NCBI GenBank assembly: GCA_000827265.1
Contig: KN834818.1
Coordinates: forward strand, 254,408 to 280,052
Direction of reading: 5' to 3'
From: Collybiopsis luxurians FD-317 M1
Lineage: Eukaryota > Basidiomycota > Agaricomycetes > Agaricales > Omphalotaceae
Length of the DNA stretch: 25,645 bases
Positions 9,701 through 18,973 of this stretch are shown in pieces (position 1 is the stretch's first letter; every line of letters starts with the position of its first letter). The notes below the pieces were generated by a model. That model ran no database searches, was not told where the DNA came from, and saw nothing but the letters and a program-made list of their open reading frames with translations. The translations under genes were made by a program, and so were the position numbers.

Positions 9701-11907
9701 ATGGTGGTATTCTTTGTGCTGCTGCACTTGGAAACAATGAGGCTGTGATAAAGCTTTTAATTGGTAAAGGCGTTGATGTCAAAGCAAGCAGTAATGACCT
9801 TGCCCTTCAAAATGCTGCACAAAAGGGAAATGAGGGCATGGTAAAGCTTCTGCTTAAAGAAGGGGCTAATGTCAATGCTCGTGGTGGTTATTATGGCACT
9901 GCCGTTCAAGCTGCAGCAGCCCATGGTCATGAAAAATTGGTGCAGGTTTTGCTAGAGAAAGGTGCCAATGTCAATGCAGTTGGTGGGTACTATGGCACTA
10001 TCCTTCAAGCAGCTGCAACCTCTGGCAATGAAAATGTGGTGAAGCTTCTACTTCAGAAAGGTGTCAATCTAAATGCACAGGATGCAGCATATAGTGACAT
10101 CTATCAGGCAGCTGCATCAGAGGGAAATGAAAGTGTTCTGAAGCTCATGCTTGAAAATGGTGCAAAGCTTTGTGCACAGGATGGAAAATATAGCAGTGCC
10201 CTTCAAGCAGCTGCAGGAGAGGGAAATGAGGCAGTGGTAAAGCTTCTGGTCGAGAGGGGCGCTGATGTCAACACTCAGGGTGGCTATTACGGCAATGCCC
10301 TACAAGCAGCTGCTGCCAATCCTCATCAAAATGCAGTGATAGTGAAATTTTTACTTGAGAATGGTGCCGACATCAATGCTGAGGGTGGTTATTACGGTAC
10401 TGCCCTTCAGGCTGCTGCCACTGCTGCTGAAAAAAATGAGGAAGTGATGCGTCTTCTACTTGATAAGGGGGCTACTGTCAATACTCAGTCTGGGCATTAT
10501 GGTAATGCTCTCCAAGCTGCTGCAGCTCAGGGAAATGAGGTAGTGGTAAAACTGCTGTGTGAAAGGGGTGCTAACATTAATACTCAGGGGGGCCATTATG
10601 GTAATGTCCTTCAAGCTGCTGCTTCTGTGGAGATTTTTCATCTTGTAAATTTTGTTGGAATCTCTGATTTTCAATTTGAAGATGCTTTTCAAGCTATCAC
10701 TGAAAGAGTTAAGGTGGTGGTAAAGTTTTTGCTTAAAAAGGGTGCCACCATAGATGCTCAGGGTGGCTACTATGGGAATGCCCTTCAAGCTGCTGCTGCT
10801 GTAGCTCGGGGAAATGGTGAAGTGGTACAGCTGTTGCTAGAAAGAGGTGCTGATGTTAATGCTCAGGGTGGCCACTATGGGAATGCCCTTCAAGCTGCTG
10901 CACATTCAAACAATGAAGTGGTGGCCAGACTGTTGCTAGAAAAGGGTGCTGATGTCAATGCTCAGGGTGGTTATTATGGTAATGCCCTTCAAGCAGCTGC
11001 TGCTGCCACTATGTTTCTCTCAACAAGGGAAGAAGTAGTCAAGCTTTTACTTGAACAAGGAGCAAATGTCAATGCTGAAGGTGGTCAATATGGTAATGCC
11101 CTTCAAAGTGCGGCTGCTAACTTTTCTGATAGCAATGGAGCAATAGTAAAGCTTTTGCTTGAAAGGGGTGCTGATATCAATGCTCTTGGTGGTCAATATG
11201 GGAATGCCCTTCAAGCAGCTGCAGCAAAGGGACATAAAGCAGTGGCGAAGATTCTGCTTGACAAAGGTGCTGATATCAATGCTCAGGGTGGTCAATATGG
11301 TAATGCCCTTCAGGCTGCTGCTGCATCTGATTCTTACTTGGGACATGATAATCCAATTGTTGAGCTCTTGCTTCAGAGTGGTGCTGATGTCAATGCTGAG
11401 GGTGGTCAATATGGCAATGCCCTTCAGGCAGCTGCTGCTAATGCACGTGGACATAAAGCAGTAGTGAAACTTTTGCTTGAGAAGGGTGCAAACATTAATG
11501 CTCAGGGTGGTAGATATGGTAATGCTCTTCAAGCTGCTGCTGCTGCCAATAGCCACAAAGATGAAGCACAGGTCACACATTTGCTTGAGCAAATTTCCAA
11601 CATTCATTATCTTCATGCAATTACAGGTTTTGGGAATAAGATGGTGGTAAAACTTTTGCTTGAAGAGGGTGCTTATGTTAATACCCAAGGGGGTCAATAT
11701 GGAAATGCCCTTCAAGCTGCTGCTGCTAATTCTTATGGAAATGTGGCAGTGGTCAAGCTTTTGCTCGAATGGGAAGCTGATATTAATGCTCAGGGTGGTC
11801 AATATGGAAATGCCCTTCAGGCTGCTGCTGTTGCTGCTGCATCTTGGCAAAATGAAGCTGTTGTGAAATTTTTGCTCACAAATGGAGCCATTGCCACTGA
11901 CATTTGA
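6777..11907 (+). CDS. NLR-type receptor: NACHT NTPase with about 30 ankyrin repeats
   Basis: Splice model: 6777-6831, 6890-7087, 7141-7165, 7217-7768, 7824-11907. All four introns are GT..AG, 51-58 nt, and all phases agree, giving 1637 aa. Residues 1-18 carry an N-terminal motif (FTINNGTFTVVG); a short charged EKD repeat follows (about 22-34). The pre-NACHT signature WLNAPD..R.EGTGQW starts at 38. Walker A is GKAGSGKT (83-90), Walker B LDAMDE (188-193), and a sensor-like TSR ends near 218. A winged-helix-like segment follows near 332-400 (LTYAFEPLTVRRIADIL; QLAHASVKEFI). Ankyrin repeats fill about 540 to the C-terminus. In fungi such proteins are ATP-dependent signalling switches linked to non-self recognition and programmed cell death; the ligand here is unknown. 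The usual N-terminal effector domain is absent or reduced to the short motif. The start was chosen because exon 1 supplies that motif in phase. No internal stop is present, so the gene appears intact. Confidence 0.88.
8600..11904 (+). repeat. in-frame ankyrin-coding tandem array
   Basis: About 30 units averaging a little over 100 nt encode the pattern [A/V]LQAAAxxGNEAVVKLLLxxGAxVNAQGGxYGN. Units 1-15 are diverged. Units 16-30 (from about 10200) are much more alike, sharing stretches such as GGTGCTGATGTCAATGCTCA almost verbatim. In the later units the segment between the two helices varies from about 3 to more than 25 residues (units 20 and 28 are longest), while the hairpin and first helix are nearly constant. 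This is a substrate for unequal crossing-over and gene conversion. Confidence 0.9.
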
Positions 11908-12321
11908 GCGCATTTGATGCTCGCTGCCTACTTCTGAAAATTAACAACAGCATAACCTCTCTTCGATCACAGTTTTAATCCCAATATTCTCAGCCTTTAC
12001 TGAACTTTTATGATATAGGAATGCTACCGGGTTTCCTTCACGAATATTTAACAGTACGAAATATCATTCATACTGCTAGCTTGAATGTAACATTGTATAT
12101 GTATCTAGAAATTTTATGTGATTTTGAAATTTCCAACAACTCGTAAGTTCTGTATATGAACTATAGATGGTGACTATAAAATTCATACTTAGGCCCATGA
12201 TTCTAGCACTTGCTAAGTGACAACTGCCATTTTCCTCTTTCATTCAAATACAAATGAAAAAGTAAGTTAAGTCATTAAGCTGCTCATCCATAATTACTGA
12301 ACTTTCCTATAATAATTGAAA
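11908..12321. other. 3' flank of the NLR gene
   Basis: AT-rich DNA with no open frame of note. The first 100-200 nt presumably hold the 3' untranslated region; several T-rich and AATA-like stretches could serve as fungal polyadenylation signals, but none stands out. TTACTGAACTTT occurs both near 11997 and near 12293, so the downstream NLR fragment may have arrived with a copy of the same flank. Confidence 0.4.
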
Positions 12322-12580
12322 CTTGACTCTACTCTGGTGGCAGTTGATATACATTCAAATGTTCAACTGGCAGGTGTATCTGTAAAGAAGTTCTTAATTA
12401 CTCAATACCCTGCAACACACTATTGGCATACAAAAAAATTGCTCAGACATGCATGATATATCTGATTCATATCAAGCAAGTCATGGATATTGGAAGCACT
12501 GGAGTTGTAATAAAGCACTATTTTTTAAGGGAGTATGCTATGACATATTGGCTAAGGCATGCAAATTTGTTCAAGGTAAC
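12322..12580 (+). pseudogene. fragment of a second NLR copy (winged-helix/linker part)
   Basis: The sequence aligns with 8120-8395 of the intact gene. It encodes, in pieces, LDSTLVAVDIHSNVQL, then KKFLITQY, then KKIAQTCMIYLIHI, and finally REYAMTYWLRHANLF, matching STLVAVDVNSNVQL, KEFIIDQY, DIIAQTCIIYLM and RSYAVKYWPRHAKF of the intact protein. A frameshift and a deletion separate the first two pieces from the last two. There is no NACHT or ankyrin part. It stops at about 12580 where a CAGGTTCAG-rich repeat region begins. It is a clear relic of the same family on the same strand, directly downstream of the intact gene. Confidence 0.85.
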
Positions 12581-12643
12581 AATAAGCAGAGTTAAGTTCT
12601 CCATCAGATTCAAAGTTGAATCTGGTTCAGACCCGGTGCACCT

Positions 12644-12680
12644 CTGAACCTGAACCTCTGAATCCAAGCCTCAGGTTCAG
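12644..12680. repeat. 10-bp perfect hairpin in a CAGGTTCAG-rich stretch
   Basis: CTGAACCTGA at 12644-12653 and TCAGGTTCAG at 12671-12680 are perfect reverse complements with a 17-nt loop. The flanks (12620-12740) contain further CAGGTT motifs in both orientations. Similar wording occurs at 16049-16075, so this may be part of a dispersed repeat. The rest of 12580-13186 shows no gene. Confidence 0.6.
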
Positions 12681-13186
12681 TTTTCAGGTTGACATTTGTT
12701 TGGCTCAAATCCAAGGTAACAGGTTCAGGTTTAAAGTTTGGCAATAATAATAATTTTTAAAAAAGCAGGTTTGCAGACTAAACTGACTGCAGCAGCGTTA
12801 TGGAGGTGATGGAATGTTGGACAGTAGTGCAAAAGAAAGATTTGGGAATGAATGTAATGGCGCCACAAGGCGGCACATTTAGGTCAGCAGAAAGGCGCGG
12901 GCCACAAATCACCGCCACACGGCAGCAGGGTCTCGAGTACAAATATCACCCACGTCACCCTCTTCTTGCTTCTCACTAATTATATACTGGTTCGAACATG
13001 CTTCACTGGGTCAGTTGATTCCTGAGTGTGTGCCGTACCACTGGATCCAACTTTGCAGTTAAACAAAGATAGATTAGCAGGAGAAAATTTGCATAAACGG
13101 TTTTCAGAATAGAGTATATGGTAATCAAGATGGTCACTGAGTTCCTTTGGAATGTTACTTATATATCCTGATAAACCTCCATCCAA

Positions 13187-14536
13187 CTACTGATTGTCAT
13201 GCTCACTATCATCAATGGCTGGATGATTTGGAGCCGGGGCTGGTGTTGTTTGAAGACTGTGGATTGTTTCTACTACTGGAGAGCAATTTGTTTGAATCAA
13301 AATAATAACTGCAGCTGGATATAACGACTGCGAGCAAATGGTGATGAAAAAGTAAATGGAATGAGTTGAAATGAGCAAGCCCAATTGTGTTACTATTTCA
13401 TGACTAAAGAAAAAACTCACAAAAGCAGAAGAGGAAATAGCAAGCAGAATCTTTATGGCCATTTACTGCGGAAAGCTAACTTCTATATATGCATCTAGAA
13501 GTTCAAAGACCATAAAAACCACTTGTGTTGCACAAAATATGGCTCCAGATTTGAGGAAAATAATAACAGATGTTGAACTTGTGTCCTTTTGCGAATAGAT
13601 ACCTGAGCCAGTGCGCGGTGATTATTTCTTGAATGGTTGATATAGGTTACTTGCACAGATTCAATATATAATAGACACTAACCATACTTTCCGCAAAATC
13701 AAAGACATTGTAAACAGATTAACCATCAGGGAAAGAATGGTTGACATCCAATCGAGAACAGAAACATTGACTCTAGCAACTTGTTTGAGAGTAATGTTTG
13801 CCACAACGCAGTCAGCAATGTTGGTTCCTTAAGGTTTGAATAGTCATTTGCAAATAACCAAGATGTAATAGTTGAGTGCAACCTACCTGTGCTGACTACT
13901 ATAAGGAGTGCGATAAAGATTTTCAAGTGCCTATGATGAAGACATATCACCCAAGCTCTCCAAACCACTATCGCATCACTTATTAATACCTAATGCAGAA
14001 GCTGATCACTGCAGCCCGAACTTAAGTTTTCGAGTACTCACTGGGAGTGTTGCATACCAATTTAATGAATAATCCTAGGGAAAGAGTTTTTTTGAAGCAG
14101 CTTGAGCCTGTGCCTCAATACCATCTTTGAGTGTGCGAACATAGCCAAACTAGATTGAAGTCAAAATGAATCCGCCGCAGTAAATTATCTCCCAAATGGA
14201 GCAGAGAAAGATAACAATCAGTGATAAAGTTAGCAAGTAGAGTAAGTCCAACGTCTCGTTCTGAAATTGAAGGTTAGAATTGCATTTTGAAACCAGGTGC
14301 GAGCTTCATGCAATATGTACTGAACAAACAAGTTCACCTACCCCATAGAATAGACTGCAAGGCATGTTACAAAAGCCGCTACTCCTTTAAGTGCCAAGTT
14401 TGCAATTAGCACTTTTCCAAAATACAGGCTGCATATCACTTACCACATACAATACAATTAATAATCAAGGCAGCGACATTCAAGAATAATGCCTGCCCTT
14501 GACTCAGTACTTCTCTTTGGCATTAGAGTTAGACAT
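13187..14536 (-). pseudogene. decayed multi-exon seven-TM fungal membrane protein
   Basis: Minus-strand pieces joined by GT..AG introns give a recognisable polytopic membrane protein. Segments in order are QGQALFLNVAALIINCIV (ends about 14444), GVAAFVTCLAVYSMG (14394-14341), and LLYLLTLSLIVIFLCSIWEII (from 14260). Then come SDAIVVWRAWVICLHHRHLK (13989-13887), VSVLDWMSTILSLMVNLFTM (13827-13683), KSGAIFCATQVVFMVFELL (about 13540), and SLYPAAVIILIQTNCSPV with a Pro-rich acidic tail ending at 13187. The DAIVVWRAWV, SG.IFC and YPxxIIxL positions match a large family of agaricomycete seven-helix membrane proteins as I remember it; the function is unknown to me. Apparent damage includes in-frame TAG or TAA codons at three places, a frameshift just after the start, another after the A7 run near 14090, and one near 13560. 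Exon limits are approximate. Confidence 0.62.
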
Positions 14537-15849
14537 TCTTGTCAAAATAGATTGGACAAAAGGGTAGTTGGGGGATGCTGGTGGTCCGCTGGTTGCAACT
14601 CGACTCCAAACTGCACTTGGGTTCATGATTAATTCAGATTAGGTGTTTTATAAGGTGTCCTAAGTAATGACAATTGAACCATAATTTTTTTTCAGCTGGG
14701 AAAGCTCCGCAGGGTGAATTAAAGCTTGCGTGATTATCAAGACTGTCTCTAAGGCAAATTAGCACCATCTTGTGTCAGGACAGGTCTGATTTATCCTCAT
14801 TTATAGACACCTTGTGGTCTTGAAATTTAAGTTTCTCACCGGATCCAATTGCAAGGTAAATCAGGTAGTTCTTTCCCATGTAAGTCTAAATCTGGAGAAT
14901 GTGAACAGCAGCTCAGTGTAAATATCAAGCTTCACTCAATTGAACCATTACTAATGTCATTGATCGCCTGGAGCTTCGTTGATTAATTAAACAGTTTCAT
15001 GAGTATCCCTCACTCTTTATGGACATGTCACTTAGGGATTTAAGTATGACTGAAACAAATTGCCGCTATCTTTGGGGAGTGACTTCAACCACAAAGCGCC
15101 TAGATTATTGCGAGCCAAGTCAGGTGACAGCCTATTTGCCGGTGTGACTGGTTATGATTATTGATATCATGCATTGTATGGATTTAATTCCCATCAACAT
15201 CAACTTCTGCGTCCATATGGCCGGCAACCATCAAACTGTTCCAGTCTTCGGCCCCTTCGTCCTATGGATTCCAACCCATTTCTCTGCTTTCCCTTGAGTT
15301 CCTGCTATCCCGATGCTGTCACTTTCATAGCTGGAGAAGTATTTGTAGTATGTTAATAATTTATTGGAAACCTACTAATTACTATTAATTACAGGTGTCA
15401 GGTTTGAAGTGACAGTAATATAATAGGTTGGAGCCTTAGGAGTTGTGGTGACCAGACCACTGAGATTAGCTAATCTAATTATCACATCCGAATGAGTGAG
15501 GTAAAAGGTACAATTGCCATAGAGTGTGGCTAGCTTCCAGGTTTGGTTTAGGGCCAGATCAAGAAGCGGATTATAATTCTTACTTGCTAGAGGCCAAAAC
15601 AAAATCAAAGTAATATATTCCTCAGGAGTTCAAATTTTAAAAAAATGCAAAAGATATTTCCAGGAAATTGTCCAAATTCTCCGGGCAGAGATATAGTTTC
15701 TGGGAAATCTCATCAGATGCATTTAGGCATAGGGAAATGTTAGCTCCACTAGGAGGCGGAATATATTTCACTGCATTAGCAATAGCTGTTTATATGACCA
15801 TCAAAATTTTCGCTTCATGCACATGCATCATGTTACACTTACTGCTGGA
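14537..15849. other. no supportable gene
   Basis: Short frames of 60-77 codons on both strands, none with recognisable motifs. There are several potential splice signals but no protein that I can chain. A weak hydrophobic frame at 15668-15853 could be a further membrane-protein relic, but it is too short to call. Confidence 0.4.
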
Positions 15850-16342
15850 GTAGTGGGCCAATGTTGATGCATGGCAGGTACTCATGCCATCTTTGGTCAC
15901 ATTGGAAATACCCTTTTGTCAGATCTAGGTCTTGAGTTCACTGCCAGCCTTGTTACAGTACCTTAGGTGTGCCAACATATTTTACTGGATATCCCTGTTG
16001 GGTCCCAGAACCTACTTTTAACCAAAATTAAGCTACTTGTGTAGGCTTTCAGGTTCAAGCTCCAGAGGTTCAGACTCCCTCAGACTTCCAGTATTAGCCT
16101 AGTCTTAGAGTGGTTTTGCTGATGAGTCAGGTGTGACCTAGACCTGTCATGTAGGCTACTTGTAGCTTCAACCCCTAACCTGTGACCTGAACATAACCTG
16201 CTGGAACAGGTACCTGTCCTGCAGGTATTTTCAGTGCAGGTTTTAGGTATCCTGGCCAGTGATATGCCTGGCATATGGCTACTAACTTGATGCCCTGCCA
16301 TTGGTAGTGGGCCAATGCTGCCACATGGCAGTTACTTGTGCC
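15850..16342 (+). repeat. 39-nt direct repeats bracketing 415 bp beside the copia LTR
   Basis: 15850-15888 and 16304-16342 share GTAGTGGGCCAATG followed by a similar tail containing CATGGCAG and TACT, with about 32 of 39 positions alike. The second copy ends 7 bp before the copia LTR at 16350. The bracketed DNA includes copy 2 of the dispersed 48-nt repeat and several CAGGT-rich motifs. It may be an older mobile element into whose edge copia inserted; this is inference. Confidence 0.5.
16077..16124 (+). repeat. 48-nt dispersed repeat, copy 2
   Basis: Gap-free partner of 619-666, with the same CCCTCAG start and CTGATG end. It sits inside the 15850-16342 block and is preceded by CAGGTTCAAG and GAGGTTCAG wording. 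Two copies about 15 kb apart in one window suggest a high-copy family. Confidence 0.55.
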
Positions 16343-16349
16343 CTGTGCA

Positions 16350-16607
16350 TGTTGAATAAGTATGCAGTCATTCAAGTGGGCTCAGGGGATCTGTAATAAA
16401 TGGCAGAGACTCAGAGCCTGAATGAGATAGTCGAAGCATCTGAGGCAGCAGGGTAAGGGTATGAATATATATATATATATACTGTGGGAAGTGAACAGAG
16501 CAAGTTGGAAAGTACTCAGGTAGCTATATGTGCTTATGCAGTAACATACTTGTGTCCATGTTTGTATAGGAATGAGCGTCTGTCAGGTGTAAGCATATAA
16601 TTCAACA
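16350..16607 (-). mobile_element. copia 3' LTR, 258 bp
   Basis: On the plus strand the segment begins TGTTGAAT and ends ATTCAACA, an 8-bp perfect terminal inverted repeat with the canonical TG..CA ends. Its right edge abuts a polypurine tract (GAGGGGGAG on the minus strand), as expected for the 3' LTR of a minus-strand element. An alternating AT run at 16464-16481 supplies a TATA-like core. The 5 bp outside (GTGCA, 16345-16349) are the predicted target-site duplication. The matching 5' LTR is not in the window. Confidence 0.85.
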
Positions 16608-16616
16608 CTCCCCCTC
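16608..16616 (-). promoter_or_regulatory. copia polypurine tract
   Basis: GAGGGGGAG on the minus strand lies directly against the LTR start at 16607 and overlaps the pol stop codon (16615-16617). This is the primer for plus-strand synthesis in copia-type reverse transcription. Position and sequence both fit. Confidence 0.8.
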
Positions 16617-18331
16617 AAACTGGACCAAGTCCAAATCTTGCAGCAAAGTGTTTGGCCTTAGCGCTGGGCAGCGCCTTGGTCAGTGAGTCTGCAATCATTT
16701 CCTCCATCGGACAGTATACAAGAATAATCTTGCCATCTTCAATAATATACCAGATGAAGTGGTATCTCACATTGATGTGTTTGGTACGACCATGGAACTG
16801 ATGGTCCTTTGAGATAGCGATAGCGGCCTGGTTGTCAGAGTTAAGAATGGTTGGGTTCTGAATGAGTGTGAAAGTGGGCTCAAAGATTTGAGCGATGAAT
16901 GAATGGATCCAAAGACCTTCCTTGGCGGTGTCAGTAGCAGTGACATATTCAGATTCAGCAGTGGAGAGAGTGATCAGGGTTTGGGAATGTGATCCCCAAC
17001 TAACAGCTCCACCATCAATAGTGTAGACCCAACCAGTAACAGCGCAGCAGTCCTCAGCCATATTTCCATCAGCGTCAACCCATCCTGTAGTGTCGTTGGA
17101 TTTGAGTCTGTAGATTATACCCCAATTGTTAGTACCCTTGAGATACTTGATTGTGCATTTTCCTTCATTGAAATGTGCCATTCCAGGATTGGTGAGAAAT
17201 TGGGATAAGATGTGAACAGCAAAAGCGATGTCAACTTGAGTTCCAATAGAAGCATACATAAGCTTCCCAATGAGGGCACAATACAGAATGTCCTGCATGA
17301 GAGCAGCTTTGGCAGGAGTCTGTGGGCATTGCATGATGGATAGGCGTTTGTGGGTATCAAGAGGAATCACAGATGGATGAGAGTTCTTGAGCTTGAATAG
17401 GCGAACAATAGAGTCAATGTAGGATTTTTGGGAAAGAGAGATGGTATGAGCAGCGCAGTTGCATTTGACTTCAATCCCTAGGATCCAGTGAATTTCGCCC
17501 ATATCGGTGATAGTGAAAGCTTCCCAAAGCTTTGTTTTCACTAGTTCGATCAACTCTACAGAAGAGGCAAGAATTGTCAGATCATCAACTGAACAGATAT
17601 AATAATGAGCTGGCCGTCTTTGTGTCTATAAAAGACAGCGTGATCCACATCACAATGTTCCATCCCCAATAGCGCCTTGATTGTAGTGCCAAACTTGATA
17701 TACCAGTAACAACCACTTTGATGTAAACCATAGATAGGACAGTTGAGCTTCAAGCATGTAGTGGATGGCGTCAGAGACAGAGGGTAGCTGGGAGGATGTT
17801 TGATGTAGATTTCTTCATTCTTGATGAGATCGCTGTTGAGGTATGCACCTTTTACATCAACTTGGTGAATTTCAAGATTGAGATGGGCACCTAAGGCAAG
17901 ACAAATACAGATAGAGGAGAGGTGGGCAACAGGAGCATAGGTTTTGAAGAAATCAATACCTTCAACCTGAGTGAAGCCTTGAGCAATGAGATGCGCCTTA
18001 TAGCACTCAATGTGGCCCTCGGCATTCTTCTTGATATGAAATACCCATTTGGTACCAACTAAATTGGCATGAGCCAGCGTATCAATAATGTCCCAGGTAT
18101 GGTGCTCTTGCAGATTTTCTAATTCTTCCTCTATGGCCTTAGCCCATTTTGGCCAGTCTACAGAGTGCCTAGCCTCAGTGAGGTTTGCTGGTTCCAGGCC
18201 TTCAGTCTGAGAAATGTTGACAAGGAGGCTTGTTCAGCGGTCGTGTCTTCTGGAATGGCCAGTGGAGTAACCGTGGGAGTGGTATTCTGGATGCCATATA
18301 AAAGGTCTGGGTTATATCTGGAAGGTAAATG
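16615..18331 (-). pseudogene. copia reverse transcriptase and RNase H, frameshifted
   Basis: From about 18180 downward the minus strand reads WPKWAKAIEEELENLQ, NLVGTKWVFHIK, QGFTQVEGIDFFKTYAPVA and HQVDVKGAYLN, a standard copia RT. The catalytic YVDD box is damaged: at about 17580-17605 one nucleotide is missing so that only VDDL survives, in the next frame. The last 312 codons (16615-17553) include SKSYIDSI-type RT thumb sequence and then the copia RNase H, recognisable by GWVDADG, TLSTAESEYV, SDNQAA, RTKHINVRYHF and ADSLTKALP. A second frameshift lies near 18205, upstream of the RT core. The protein copied the element RNA into DNA; this copy cannot. Confidence 0.92.
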
Positions 18332-18973
18332 TCATTCCCTCATACTGCGGCGAGGTGGAGCTGTTGCAGGAGCAGGAGGAATGCTCATGATGTCATGGCT
18401 TTTGTGGATTTCATGATGATGTTGTGAGTATCTGGAGCTTTCACTACTTGGTGGTGAAGCAGCTACATTGCAGGTTTCTGGTAGAGCAAGTTCTGGAGCA
18501 GATTCCAGGTCAGGCGCAGGTGTGGCTGTATTGGGATTGGAATTGGAATCCAGCGAGTCATTCCTCTCCCCCTCAATTTCAATACCACTCTCCTCCTCTT
18601 TGATGAAACCCTTTATCTTTCCTTCCTCCCTCCTAAAGATAATAGACCTCTCCACTGTAACAGTCTTTGTATCCTTCCAATAAACTCTGTGCCCTTGGCT
18701 GACCTTGTAATGCTCTTCACCATTGTTGAACCCTGTCCAATGTCCAATTTGAGCTTGAACAAAAAGTTTGGCTGGATTCTTCTTCAAGACAAAGACTTCG
18801 GTACCCCACACTGGAATGTTAGCCAGGTTTGGCTTTCATTTGTATGCCACTTCATACAGTGTCCTTCCACTAAGAGCACTAGTAGAGGTGCAGTTCTTCA
18901 ACCAAACGGCGTGGTGGATCGCTTCTGCCCAGAGTGACCTTGGCAGACCACTTTCATGTAGCATGGCACGGAC
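18332..18973 (-). pseudogene. copia post-integrase segment
   Basis: This segment is in the same frame as the integrase upstream and separated from it only by TGA at 18974-18976. It starts VRAMLHESGLPRSLWAEAIHHA, a standard copia integrase C-terminal stretch, and is interrupted by another TGA at 18836-18838. It then continues VWGTEVFVLKKNPAKLFVQA and a low-complexity acidic/Ser-Pro linker ending RRSMRE before TGA at 18332-18334. In copia elements the linker joins integrase to RT. All three stops are TGA, as expected from mutated CGA arginine codons. Confidence 0.85.

Noticed and set aside
11047..11913. 288-codon open frame on the minus strand opposite the ankyrin array
   Set aside because: It is the reverse complement of a repetitive coding sequence that happens to lack stops in one frame; its product is a simple repeat (SSSLKGI.ILTTLSID) with no independent support.
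12985..13010. GGTTCGAAC, resembling a tRNA T-loop
   Set aside because: No acceptor stem, D-loop or anticodon arm can be formed around it.
16464..16481. AT dinucleotide microsatellite
   Set aside because: It is an ordinary short simple repeat; kept only as a possible TATA core inside the copia LTR.
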